64,000 nucleotides of DNA from Dasypus novemcinctus (Eukaryota > Chordata > Mammalia > Cingulata > Dasypodidae). The notes below the pieces were generated by a model. It worked only from the letters and a program-made list of their open reading frames with translations, had not been told where the DNA came from and did no database searches. Positions 22,556 through 33,790 of this stretch are shown piece by piece; position 1 is the stretch's first letter, and every line of letters starts with the position of its first letter. The stretch lies in contig NC_092216.1 of assembly GCF_030445035.2 (NCBI RefSeq), positions 13,765,405 through 13,829,404 of the forward strand, given 5' to 3'. Position numbers and translations under genes: made by a program.

Positions 22556-24570
22556 ATCTAGAGGCTGCTTCTGTTCCTCAGCTTGTGGCCCCTTCCTCCA
22601 GCTTCAAAGCCAGCAGAGACCTGGCATCTCCCATTCCCTTTCTCTCTCTCCATCTCTTTTCTGACCTCTGCTTTTATTGTCACATCTCCTTGATCATGTG
22701 TATTCCCCCTCCAGGAGACTGCCCAGCCCAAGGGCCTTCACTGCATCACACCTGCAAAGGCCCTTCTGCCTCTACCTGTCCACTGACCACACAGAACCAG
22801 CTGCTGACCTCGGGGACACGTGGCGTGGCCACCCTCCACAGACAGTGTGCAGGGAAGCAACCCTGACCGCATCTCTGACGGCCTAGAAGACATGGTCTCT
22901 ACATGTCTCATATACAGGCACTCAGAGGGTTTTTCATGTGATGGGGCACAACCCCATGAAAGAATGAAGGGCTCCTCACACCCCGGGCCCTTTCCTGGGC
23001 CAGCCAGGAGGCAGCTGAGCAAGTGCTGTCAGGGCTCTGAAATGGACAGAGCAGGCTCTCAGGATGCGCACCGAGACTGAGCCTCTGTTCTGCCATTTCC
23101 TGGCTCGGCATCCAGGAAAAGTGTCCCGAAGAGTGCTGAGCATCCCCTGGATGGTCGCCGCACTCAACAGGGGGCTCTGCAGTAAGAGGACACACCCTGA
23201 GTTATCCTGAATAGGGAGCCAGTGGCTTTCTGCAAGGGGTGGACAATGGAGTGGCATCAGGGTCAGCAGATGCGGTGGGGAAGGTGCGGGTTTGGACCAC
23301 AGAGAGGGGTGGGTTCAAATCCTGTTCCCAACCTGAGCTCCTTGCCGGCTGGGCCCTCGGGTCGGGCCCGAGCCTCCATATACCTTTGAGCATCCTGCCA
23401 AGCTGGCCACCACTCTCACCTTGAGACTCCCCATGTACGAAGCCCAGCCAAGCCCCCCGCTCCTTCCAGCCTTAGCTGATGCACACTTGTCCAAATGCCA
23501 CCTGGCACTGTGGCCAGTCTGGCAAGTTTTGCTGGTGCTGTGGAAACAGGCCAAAGCATCCAAGGGCACAGACTGGCAGCATGGGGATGGCCCAGGATGG
23601 CCTTTCTATACAACACGTGTTTTTTGGTTATGGTCTCTTTGGGGTGTGAGAGTCTGCACTGTCTGCAGGAGAGAGGGAAAACCCCAACACTCTCTGAGTT
23701 GTGCAGTTCCCAAGGCCAGAAGGCCCAGGACACCTTGTCCTGAGAGGCTGATCCTCATTTCCCCTTCCTCTCTCTCTCTCTCCTCCACTAACCTGCCAAC
23801 ATTAAGAGGGGATCATTTTCCACACATTAGGCTGGTGCACCCACAGGCCAGACGGAGTTATTTTTCTCCTTGATGGGAGGATGCTGCTTGTGAGGGACAC
23901 AGAGGAGTCGCCCAATAGAAAGGAAGGCTGCTTGGCCCAGCCCCAGCCCCACAGGGCCCCCTCCAGCTGGGAGGGCTCCCACCAGGAGACCTCTGAGGGC
24001 CTAGCCCTGCTCTGAGCCGGGGGAGGTGCCAGGAGTGTCAGGGTGGCCCAGCAGCCCAAGGTGCTCAGGGTCTCTCCCACTGCCTGAGCCACTGCCCGGC
24101 AGCAGAGGGAACCAGCCCTGCCCTGTCCATCGCCTCTTCTGGATCAGGGCTGACCAGGTTGCTGGGGGCAGGGGCAGAGGCCAGGATGGCTGCGCCAGGC
24201 GAAGGGAAGTGCTCCAGGAAGCCTGCCCTACAAACCTGATACAGCAGGTGCCAACCGCTAACTGAGCTCCCATTGGCCACTCCTGGGTGTCCAGACTAGC
24301 GGCCTTGGCATGTCCCATCCAGTCCTCCATCCTCTCCCCAGGGCCTGCTGCCTCCCCAGCTGCCACCTCAGGGGATGGCACCCCCTTCACCTGTGGCTCA
24401 TGCCAGAGGGCCAGGGGTCAGCCTTGGCTCCCTGCTCCATCATCACATCAACAAAATGTCTCTGCATATCCCTGTCCACCCAGGTTCACACTCATTGGGT
24501 CCCATGTGGGTGTTTGCAACAGGCTTTGAAGGTGTCAGGGGCAGCACAGACGCTCATCTGATCACTATTT
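22556..24570. other. GC-rich non-coding stretch, no gene supported
   Basis: Many overlapping open frames up to 150 codons, none with recognisable similarity. A CTCTCT tract lies near 23768-23784. Confidence 0.35.
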
Positions 24571-24574
24571 GTTG

Positions 24575-24690
24575 AATAGTAAATGGAGGGATGGGTGGAT
24601 GGATAGATGGAAGGATGGATGGATGATAGAAGACAGATGGGTGGATGGCTGGATGGAAGGATGGATGGATGATGATTGGATGGACAGATA
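24575..24690. repeat. (GGAT)n tetranucleotide repeat, interrupted
   Basis: GATGGATG units with interruptions, directly behind an L2-3'-end-like 'tgttgaatagtaaatgg' context. Confidence 0.85.
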
Positions 24691-24699
24691 AATGAATCT

Positions 24700-25250
24700 C
24701 CCTGACTTTTATTCTCCCTCAGTCCACTCTAGTCACTACACTGCAGTAAAATGACTTTTAATTTTTTTTGTTTTTTTTTGAAGATACATAGATCATAAAA
24801 AAATGTTACATTAAAAAATAAGAAGTCCCCATATACCCCACACCCCTCCCCCCCACTCCTCCCACATCAACAACCTCTGTCATCATAGTGGCACATGCAT
24901 TGTATATGATGACTGCATTTTGGAGCACTGCTACACCACATGGATTATAGTTTACATTGTAGTCTACACTCTCCCCCAGTCCACCCGGTGGGACATGGCA
25001 GAACATATAATGTCCAGCATCTGCCCCTGCAATATCATTCAGGACAATTCCAAGTCCTGAAAATGCCCCCACATCACATCTCTTCTTCTTAAAAGATAAG
25101 CAAATCTGATCTCCTCACTCTCTGGTGTAGAACCTTCGATGGCTCCTTCCTCCTGCCACAATTCTGGGGCTGCCCTTTGGTTAGCTGTTCCTTTCACACT
25201 CTGACCACCTGAATTGCCCCAGCCTTGTCTCTTATCTAGGATGCTGCTTC
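24700..25250 (+). repeat. LINE-2 remnant interrupted by an L1 3' end
   Basis: 'agtcactacactgcagtaaa' at the left and 'caaatctgatctcctcactc' ... 'aaccttcgatggctccttcc' at the right are consecutive segments of L2. The L1 fragment at 24757-25085 interrupts them. Confidence 0.6.
24757..25085 (-). mobile_element. LINE-1 3' end fragment, minus strand
   Basis: Starts with a T-rich tail and 'agaagtccccatatacccca'. It then reads the complement of the L1 3' end seen in sense at 10590-10910, including 'ttttggagcactgctacacc'. It is 5'-truncated to about 0.33 kb and inserted in L2. The 98-, 88- and 85-codon frames in these L1 tails are not genes. Confidence 0.85.
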
Positions 25251-26815
25251 TCCAAGTGAAGCCTGCAGACTGACCGGTGCATTCCTTGGCAGGGGCAGCA
25301 GGGTGCTACCCTTTCGAACCTTAAACAATCTCTGCAGAGGACCCTGGGGTTCACTAAACCCTGAGTGGCCCCAGCTCAGGGGAAGTGGTAAACTGCTTTG
25401 ATGGAGAGGCCTGATACTTTGGGAGCCCCAAAAGGGTGACTGGGAGCCACTGGCAAATGGAGGAGCCAGATTCTCCCTGCTCAGGTGCCTCACCCACGTC
25501 TTGCCCAGGGGTCACACCCCAGGAAGGACCTGTGTGCAAGCACCCAGCAAGATCAGCATCCCTGGTTAGAGGAAATCAATAGCAGAAATGAAGATCAACA
25601 AGGCATCATGGAGAAGAGCCTCTGTGCCTCCCCAGCCTCACCTTCCCCTGGGGGGCCCGTGGGTTGTGGAGGGAGGGTGCACCCAGTGTACTTTCTTGAT
25701 CTGATGAGTCCTCCCTAGGTAGCAGTGGCAGGATCGCTACATGGAGGGGAGTCCCAGGGCCCCAGGGCCCTGCCCACTGTAGGTGCAGGTTCAGCCCTAC
25801 AGAGCTCAAAACCAGGGTGGCACCCTCCTCTCGCTTCCTGGGGGCAGACATGTGGTCCCTGGCCCACTTCCCAGGCCATGGGGAGCCCGGGAGCCCTCCC
25901 AAGCCTGAGGAAAAGAGTGGGTTTGTTTTTAGGAGCATTGGTCCCAGGTCAAGTTCAAAGGTACATCCAGGGGACGACCTGGACTGATGTGCAGCAGACG
26001 ATCCAGGTCTCGAGTCTTACCTGCTCGGCGGGGGCCATGCCCTGTCTACCCCCAGGTTAGGGCTGATTTGGAAGCAGCTACATGGGGTGGAGCCATGAGG
26101 CCACCTTTGGGTATTTCATAATCTCAGCCACTGGGTCAGGCTCAGCTCCATCCTCCGCTACATAACCTCAATGCACCCCCTGACAACACTGCGAGGCAGG
26201 TGAAGCTGTAATACCCATTTTCACGGGGGCCTCGGGGGCAATGGAGACAAAGAAAGCTCCAGGGGGAGAGACCCAAATTCCCCATCAAGCCCAGTTCTTT
26301 CCATTCTGTCCCACGGCCCCTTCTTAAAAGGCAAGTTCTCTTTTAGGTGCTTGGGATGGGGACCGGGAGATCTGCCCAGGAAGAAGGATTTCAGAGCAGA
26401 AACACCAACACCCGGACACCCAAGGAGATAGACAGAATTACCTCCTTGCTGGTTGGACAACTCGAAAGAGTGGGGGCCCTCGAGGCACTGTGGGCCTGCC
26501 CCAGGGGCTACAGGCTCCTCCACGTGGCATTTCGGGGACCCCACAAAACACAGCAGGCAGCAAGACTGCCCCCACCTGCGACCGAACTTCCAGACAGATC
26601 TTGGGGCCTTGAATGCTGCAGCCGGGGTTCCCTGAGCAGGCAGGAGGGGGTCTGCGGGTGACAGCCGTGAGACCTGGCTTAGACGAGACCAGGGTGTGGG
26701 GCCGACCTACCAGGGTTCACCACTCACCCCGAGATGAGGGAGCAGAGGCTTTGGGTGGGCTGCAGGCAGCTGCTGGTGGGTAAGGGCAGCGCCTCAGGAT
26801 TCTATGTCAGAAGGC
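25251..26815. other. GC-rich non-coding stretch
   Basis: A MIR-like antisense fragment may lie at about 26160-26235. Open frames on both strands overlap and show no recognised similarity. Confidence 0.35.
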
Positions 26816-26817
26816 GG

Positions 26818-26970
26818 GTCTGGGGAAGGAGAGGTAAGGGGAGGGAAACGGAAGGAGGTGGCAGGGGGAGGGAGAGAGGAAAGGAGACAAAGATGGGGAG
26901 AGAGAGGCGGGAGACAGAGAGACAGGAAGATAGCAAAACAGACAGAGAGAGGAGGTGGGGCCTGAGGTGA
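26818..26970 (+). repeat. Purine (G/A)-rich tract
   Basis: About 150 bp of nearly uninterrupted G and A (GGGAGGGAGAGAGG, GAGAGAGAGGCGGGAGACAG). The three frames on the minus strand rich in Ser/Leu/Pro are a by-product. Confidence 0.8.
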
Positions 26971-28605
26971 GGTGAAAGCCTGCAGGGCAGACCCATGGGA
27001 CAGAGGGAGGGAGACACAGTAGCAGTGCAGGAGCCCAGAGGCAGCCAAGGCAGATGTGGTGGTGGAAATAGAAGAACTCAGGCCTGAGTGGGCCACCTGG
27101 CACAACTGCACATGCCTGCAGGCAGGTGGGCAGGGGCTATTGTCCCCCGTTCTCCTGGGCTATCCTCAGCCCATCCTCCTGGGCTATCCTCAGTCCCGTC
27201 CTCCTGAACTGTCCTCCTCCATCATCCTGGGATCCACCCTGACCTGCCCAAGCCTCTTGTCCTCATCTGTAGGGTGACATGGACCCATACCCCAGGGGGA
27301 AGCTGACACACAAACACCTCCTAACACCCAGCCTGCCCTCTAAAGGACCTGCAGAGCCGGTAGCCGCTGCGCCATGGCCACGTCCTACCCCTTTAAGCAG
27401 ACTTTTTGGTTCTGTGATGCTTGGAGCTTCTCGTCATTGAGATCCAAGTGGTTAATGTCCCTCTCCTGAGTACTCATCCGTTGCTGAAAGGACCTTGTGA
27501 GTGAGTAGAAGGAATGAAGGGACAAATAGTGAGATACACCCTAGCCCAGAGGGGCCTGAGCTGAGGGTCGGTGGAGGGACCAGGGGATCCCGGAGCTTCA
27601 AAGTGGACCACTGGTTTGACATAAAGCCTTTTTTGAAACTGTGTGTGCACAATTTTAATATTCAAGCCCATGATGATACATGAGGGAATAAAATGGAAAT
27701 TCATATGAGTTTTAAATACAAAACATGACACTTGAAGGAAATTCCGTGCCCGGGAAACTCCTCTGGGCTGGACCTTCCTGCCCTCTTCCCCTGCTGGGAT
27801 ATTCCTGCAGCACAGTTGGAAACACAAGGTCAACCCAAAGCAACTGGGGGTGTCGCAGGTAGCATGGAAGGCTCGGGTTGTGGACCGCCAGATCCCCCAG
27901 CTCTCTGGGCACGCCATGATGGCCTTGAGGGCTGGGGAGCTCCGATTATACTGCAGGCGAGAGGAAAAATGAAAGGGAAGTCATTTTGCAAGACAGGTCG
28001 CTAAGCAACCTCCTAAGGAGCTCTCAAGTGCTGTGTGGTCTGTAATTGCTACTAAATGGACTCCTAACAGCATTCACCACGCCCTGCAGAGCCTCTCCAT
28101 CACCCAAAGCAAAGCGATGCTGCCATAGCCCATGCAGGTGAGCCGTGGATCAGCAGGGCCAGGGTCTGTCCTCTTCCAGCTGGAGGATGATGTCAGGCCC
28201 TTTCCTGGCCAGTCAGAAGAGGGACCGTTTCATTCCCTCCAGAACACACAGCAGGAGGGGCTTTGTCTCCCAGGGCAAGTCTGACCCTCAGGGGTCCTGG
28301 CAGGTTAGACTTGTCTGCCCAGCTCGCCTCAGTGGCCTGCTGCCCGGCAAGGGTCCTGGCTCCCTCTACAAGATTGGAGGAAGCATTCTACCCCCAAAGC
28401 AGGCAGGGACTTGAGTCGTGACTGTGTACAGGGTGGGCGAAAGTGCTGACAGGCAGCTCAGAGCCTGCCCGCTGGCCGAGGAGAAGGTGGACTCTGGTGC
28501 ATCCAGCATGGCTGGGATCCTGCCCATGTGGTGTCCCCGTCTGAGCTCCTGCCCTCTCCCCTGCAGAACCCCCAGGGGGGCAGAGTAGGGGAGCCAAGAG
28601 CAGGT
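26971..28605. other. Non-coding stretch with a short tandem repeat
   Basis: A roughly 22 bp repeat (CTCCTGGGCTATCCTCAG) occurs about three times at 27147-27215. A possible X-box-like motif lies at 27988-28001. No exon recognised. Confidence 0.4.
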
Positions 28606-28614
28606 GCTGGGAGG

Positions 28615-28712
28615 GGCCTCGGAGAGCCTTCAGTTCAACCTCCTCATCTCATGACTGGGGAAACTGAGGCCCAGAGAGGAATTAGGATCTGCCCAAAGTC
28701 ACACAGCCCAGC
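28615..28712 (-). repeat. MIR SINE remnant, antisense
   Basis: 'gactggggaaactgaggccc' followed by 'ccaaagtcacacagcccagc' is the complement of the MIR core. Confidence 0.75.
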
Positions 28713-28847
28713 AGTGGATGCTAAATTTCCGCCTTCTGCAGGCGGGCACGGCTATGCTTGCACAAATGGGGGCAGACCCTGTGCTTCCTAGAACTTTGCT
28801 AGGGGGGCCTGGGGAGCCTAGGGCATGATGAAGGGTGCTCCGGGGCC

Positions 28848-29025
28848 TGGAAGGCCTGAGTTCAAATCCTTGTTCAATGCCAGGTGCAGAGAGACACAAT
28901 GTATTTACTGAATCCTGGATGCTTTGCCACCTCCTAGCCGGTTGATCTTGGGCAAGTCACAAGTGTCCCTGAGCCTGTACTTTCTCATCTGGTAAACAGA
29001 AGTGATGATGCCAGACCCCAGTCAC
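28848..29025 (+). repeat. MIR SINE remnant
   Basis: 'ctgagttcaaatccttgttc' and 'ttgggcaagtcacaagtgtc' ... 'ttctcatctggtaaacagaa' follow the order of MIR in sense. Confidence 0.65.
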
Positions 29026-31705
29026 CTACCAGTAGCCTTTGGTTCTGGACCAGCACCCTGAACACTCAGCGGCCTGAGGGAGATGCTGAGTGAATAACTT
29101 CTAGATAATTGAAGGAAAACGCTGGCTTCATATTCAATCTACAGTCTCCTCCGAGGGGACCCTTCTTTCCCCCTGCTTCCTCATCTCCTGAGTATTTTGA
29201 GGGTGAAGGACGTGCACAATGGTGGAGATGGACTGAGCACAACCCAGTTACTCTGCCCAGCTGTCCCATCTCCTCGGACCAGCCTTTGATCCCTAAGTCC
29301 TCCCCTCTTCCTTAGCCAGTACCCATGCCCTCCCTGCTCCTTGCTCAACATGGCCTCCAATCAGCTGGATTTCTGCTTCCAAATACACTTATCCCCAAGT
29401 CAACCGCAGGCCCCACCTGCTGCCACAGTGCCCAGAGAAAGGCCTCTGTAGACCTTACCTACGTTAGCATGTGCTGTTCTTATCTGGCCATGGTGACTCC
29501 ACTCTAAGGATGAGGAAACTGAGGCACAGAGAGACTGGGCAATGAGCCCCAGGCTGCACTGCTGGTGAATAAGCACCTGCCACCCCTCGGGTCATGTCCA
29601 CTCCAGTGTCTGCACGCGACCCAGCCACCCCGGGCCTCGGTGCCCCTGGCCGTGGTCTTCCAGGGAAACAGGCCTGTTCTCATCCCACCCTTCTTCATAC
29701 CTGACAGGCAAAGACAGAGGGTGTCAGGGTTGCTGCAGCGAAGCACGCATTGCCTTATGAGTCCCAATAACCAATTGATGCCCTCTTGCTCCCTACCACT
29801 AAGAATGAATTTGTTCTCCAAGCCCAGAGAGGCATGGGCAGGCGATGGCAACAGGCAGAGCCTGGGGGTGCAGGGCTGGCCTGGTCGCTGGGAGACCCCA
29901 TGCCTCCTGACCTTCGAGTGGCAGGCGGCTACTAACGAGAGGGCCTCTGGGCTCCTTGTGGGGGTACTGAGCCCAGGGTTCCTTCCTGGAGCCCCTGGGC
30001 CAGGCCCTGCTCTAAGCCCTTGCAGGGTGCAGGGCAAGCAGGGGCAGAACTTGCTCCAGGCAGCAAACCCGGTGGGCATGAAGAACCCTTCAACGATGTT
30101 CCCTGGTTCCAGCCTGCCTGTTCTCCCCAACTTCACTCCATCCCCCGTATCTGCCCAGAGCTGACCCCAGCTCCCTGCAGTGGACCTGGCCACATCCCGG
30201 TGGTCAGGCTCTCCCTGCCCTGTCGCCAAGGTCCTCCTGGAACTAGAGCGCCCAAGAGTCATTCAGCCTGGCCTGTGGGCCCACTGGAGGTGGGCAGGGC
30301 AGGGCCAGTCCAGGTCCAGGGGTGCGAGCAGGTGGGAGTGTGGGGGTGTGTTCTAGAAACCTGGCCCCTGCCCAGTCCTGCTCCTTTGCTCCTGCTGAGA
30401 AGTTGGGTCTACGTGTGCAGGAAGAGAGCACCGGGCAACGTGTGACTGGTTGGGAGAAGGGTGTCTGGCCTCTGGCTCCCTCCCACCAGTGCATCCCAGA
30501 GCAGATGCTGAGTTAGCTTCCCACAGGTGAAGGGGGGAAGCCTCACCAAAGCCCCTTCATGCCCCTGGAGCTCCTCCCAGGTGCAGGAAGCCCCAGGGAC
30601 AGGCAGGCAAGGGTGCTATGACATTGAGTCTGCAGTGCCCCTGTGGTCAGAAGCATTCATTCCCTCACTTACGCACTCCTTCCATCCTGGGAACACCAGC
30701 GGAGCCCCTGTGCTGACCTCAGGCCCCTGATCAGAGCCTGTTGTCTACACTCAATGCTTTTCTCAGGCTAAAGGGACAAATGACTCCAGCTCTGAAGCAC
30801 CCTCTTGGGGAATCTCCCAGCAGGTGTGGCCTTTGAAAAGAGGCAGGCCTCCTGTCACCCCACACCCAAGGGAGAAGTGCTACTGCAGTGGTGACTCTGC
30901 AAGTGCCCCATATCTAAGCTGCACCCTGAGCCGAGGCCTCAGGCAGGGCCACTTGGGTTGCAGACTTGGGTCTTGAGGCCCTGCAGCAGTCCCGAAGGCC
31001 CTGCCCAGCTCAGAGACCCTTTGTTGAAGCCCCTGCAGGAAAGGCACCATCTTAGCCACCTATCCGGCCACTCTGAGGGGGTAGGGAGACTGCCCCTCTT
31101 CACCCACCGGGACTCAGGAGCTCAGAGCAGCAGCCCTGGTCAGGGTGGTCTGGGACTCGCCTGTGGCCTCCCTGCCCTGACCGGCATCAGCGAAACTCCA
31201 GGGTCTCCACTGCCACCAATCCTCCACCCCTACTCACTTCCAAGTACGCAGGTGTGGGTCCGTCCTAGAACTGCCTGCCTGCTGACCAGCAGGGTCTTCT
31301 GAGAGGCATGGGGAGTGCAGGGTGGTGGGGGAGGCGCCGTGGGGAGGCTGCCTCTTCCCAAGGCTGGCTGGAGCCAGGGGTCAGTGGGAGGCCTTTCGCC
31401 TGGGTTGCTGACCATGAAGTCCCCTGAGCTGGCTTCCTCTTGGGGTCTGGCTGCTCTCTTGGGGTTCCCAGTTTTCCCAGCATGTGGTGGTGTCCTCACT
31501 TCCATGTTCACACCAACTTCCGGCTTCTCCTTGTGTTCTTCTGTCTGTATGGCCTTCAGGAATCTGGACTGGGAATCATCCTGATTCAGCTGGCCTCACT
31601 GTACTAAAAATGCATCTTCAAAGGGTTGGGCTTACCCACGGGATGGGAGGAAGATGAATATGATTTTTCTGGGGCCCAGAACTGCTCCTGCCACAAAGAG
31701 TGTGC
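29026..31705. other. GC-rich non-coding stretch with an antisense MIR
   Basis: A MIR core lies antisense at about 29505-29570 ('gatgaggaaactgaggcaca'). A 252-codon frame on the minus strand (29504-30262) and a 199-codon frame opposite it overlap this MIR and lack recognised similarity. I do not call them genes. Confidence 0.45.
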
Positions 31706-31711
31706 CCTTTT

Positions 31712-32010
31712 TTATTTTTGTCTTTATTTTTTTAATATTACATTAAAAAAAATATGAGGTCCCCATATACCCCCCACCCTCCTCATCCCACTCCTACCCT
31801 CATAGCAACAATCTCCTCCATCATCACAAGACATTCATTGCATTTGGTGAATACATCTCTGAGCACCTCTGCACCTCACAGTCAATGGTCCACACCATAG
31901 CCCACACTCTCCCCCAGTCCACCCAGTGGGCCATGGGAGGACATACAGTGTCCGGTAACTGTCCCTGCAGCACCACCCAGGACAACTCTAAGTCCCGAAT
32001 CCCAGGTGCT
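31712..32010 (-). mobile_element. LINE-1 3' end fragment, minus strand
   Basis: A T-rich start, 'atgaggtccccatatacccc' and 'attgcatttggtgaatacat' match the 3' end of the long L1 at 47.48 kb closely. It carries the GTCAATGGTCCACA variant (31883-31896) rather than the GTTTACATTGTAGT variant seen at 24.9 kb. 5'-truncated. Confidence 0.87.
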
Positions 32011-32930
32011 GGACAGTGTGTCTTTTTGGGTTTTCTGTTCATACACCAAGGCCACCCTATGGAAACAGACACAATAGGTCGTCATTGGCGCAACTCTTCA
32101 GTTTTGTCATTGTTGACCGTTTTTTTGCAGTCCAAGCATTTTTGCTATTAAATATTTTAAATCAGTTACTCTCAATTTCATGACTTAAGCCATTTCTTTG
32201 ACATTTACTGCCAGACTCTAACCCTCTCTGCTGATTCAGATGGTGGGCCGCTGGAGCTAGCCTTCAAACCAGGGATGCCATGTGGCCAGGGTGCTGAGCC
32301 AGAGGCTGCTAGGGCATCTGTTCCCAACAGAAGGGGTGCTGAGCTCAGGGCAGGGAGGGGACCCATGGAAGGGTGTGGAGCTGGTAACATCTTTTAAATT
32401 TTTCCTACTTCTTTAAAAATAATCAATATATCATTTGGGCTGCTTTTAGCTGAAACTGAAAAGAACCAACAGCTACTTAGAAAAATCAATTTAGACTGTC
32501 AGATTCTATAATCCAGGAATTGGCATATGAAAATGTTACGATTTTATTCCAGGATCTACTAAGTATAAATGAGAACCCCTGTTGGTTTTTTTTTCCTGAA
32601 TAAATTGGATTTAGGAATACATTTTTAAAAAGCCACAAAGGAGCTCACAGCTTCTCACCAAGGCAACCCACTCCAGAGACTTAAACCTGATGAAATAATC
32701 CAAGATATGGCAGCTGAGCCATGGGTGAAGGTGAGGGGCAGCCGGTCCTAAACAAGGGAGGGGGCAGCTTGGGGACGAGGTGGGCCTGAGGGTGCAGAGG
32801 AGGCTGGGGGAGCTCCTGCCCCTTCACTTGCTCAGGTCTGTCAGTGAAGGCTAGGGTCCAGGACTCCCCCATGGCAGTGGTGCTGGGTAAGTCTCATGGC
32901 CCTGCCTCAGTTTTCTGTGCTGGGGAATGG
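32011..32930. other. Unannotated non-coding stretch
   Basis: At about 32011-32085 text such as 'cacaccaaggccaccctatggaaac' could be further L1 or L1-adjacent sequence. Otherwise nothing is recognised. Confidence 0.3.
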
Positions 32931-32934
32931 GACA

Positions 32935-33090
32935 GTAATGGGCATAGTGAGAGCACAGTTGCCATCTGTGCACTTGGGCAAGTCATGTACCTCTCTATGC
33001 CTCAGTTTCCTCCTCTGGAGTATGGGGGTGCAGATAAAAATTCTCACCATGTAGGGGCTGTTGTGAGGATGAAGTGAGCTAACACACAGG
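32935..33090 (+). repeat. MIR SINE remnant
   Basis: 'cacttgggcaagtcatgtac' and 'cctcagtttcctcctctgga' followed by 'ttgtgaggatgaagtgagct' give most of the MIR body in sense order. Confidence 0.75.
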
Positions 33091-33299
33091 TCACACTGCC
33101 ATGACAAATACCACCATGGGGCTGGAACCCCGGCTGTCTGCCCCAAAACTGTGATCTTGACCACTGGGTTATGGAGCTCCCATGCTCAGCTACTTTCCAA
33201 AAGAGGTGCAGCAAGGGAGACTTCTGACTCAATAGAGGCTTCATCTAGACTCATCTGGTGAATGCTTTTGAAGAGCAAAGGAAAGGACGGGAGGGGAGG

Positions 33300-33790
33300 G
33301 GAGGTTGAGAATGCAAAACAGTGCAGTCACTGTGGAAAATAATTTGGCAGTTCCTCAAAAAGTTAAAGAATTGCCATGTGACCTAGCAATTCCACTCCTG
33401 GGTCCACACTCAAAGAATCTGAAGACAGTGGGATTAAGCAGGCATCTGTATACCAGTATTCATCACAGCCTTTTCAGAATAGCCCAAATATGGAAATAAC
33501 CCAAGTCCAGTGTACTATGGAATACTTCACTCTCAAAAAGGAATGAGATCTGATGCATGAAACATAGATTAGCCTGGAAGGTCCCATGTTGAGTGAAATA
33601 AGCCAGACACTGGAGGACAGATCTTGCAGGGGTTCACTTCATATGAAATATCTAGAATCAGGAACTCCAAGGAGAGAGAAAGTACATTAGAAATTGCCAG
33701 GGGATTGGGACAGGAGGGGAGGGGAGTTAGTGCTTTGTGGGCATGGAGCGTTTACATATTTTGGAAAATTTTATAGAGAATAGGGTGGCC
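33300..33790 (+). repeat. Old LINE-1 (L1M/HAL1-like) fragment
   Basis: 'actgtggaaaataatttggc', 'agcaattccactcctgggtc', 'gaatacttcactctcaaaaa' and 'gttgagtgaaataagccaga' are successive landmarks at the end of L1 ORF2 and the start of the 3' UTR, in sense. Diverged, no open frame. Confidence 0.75.

Noticed and set aside
29504..30262. 252-codon open frame on the minus strand
   Set aside because: It starts in one unannotated stretch and ends inside an antisense MIR. A 199-codon frame runs opposite it, and no domain or family is recognisable. GC-rich DNA gives such frames by chance.
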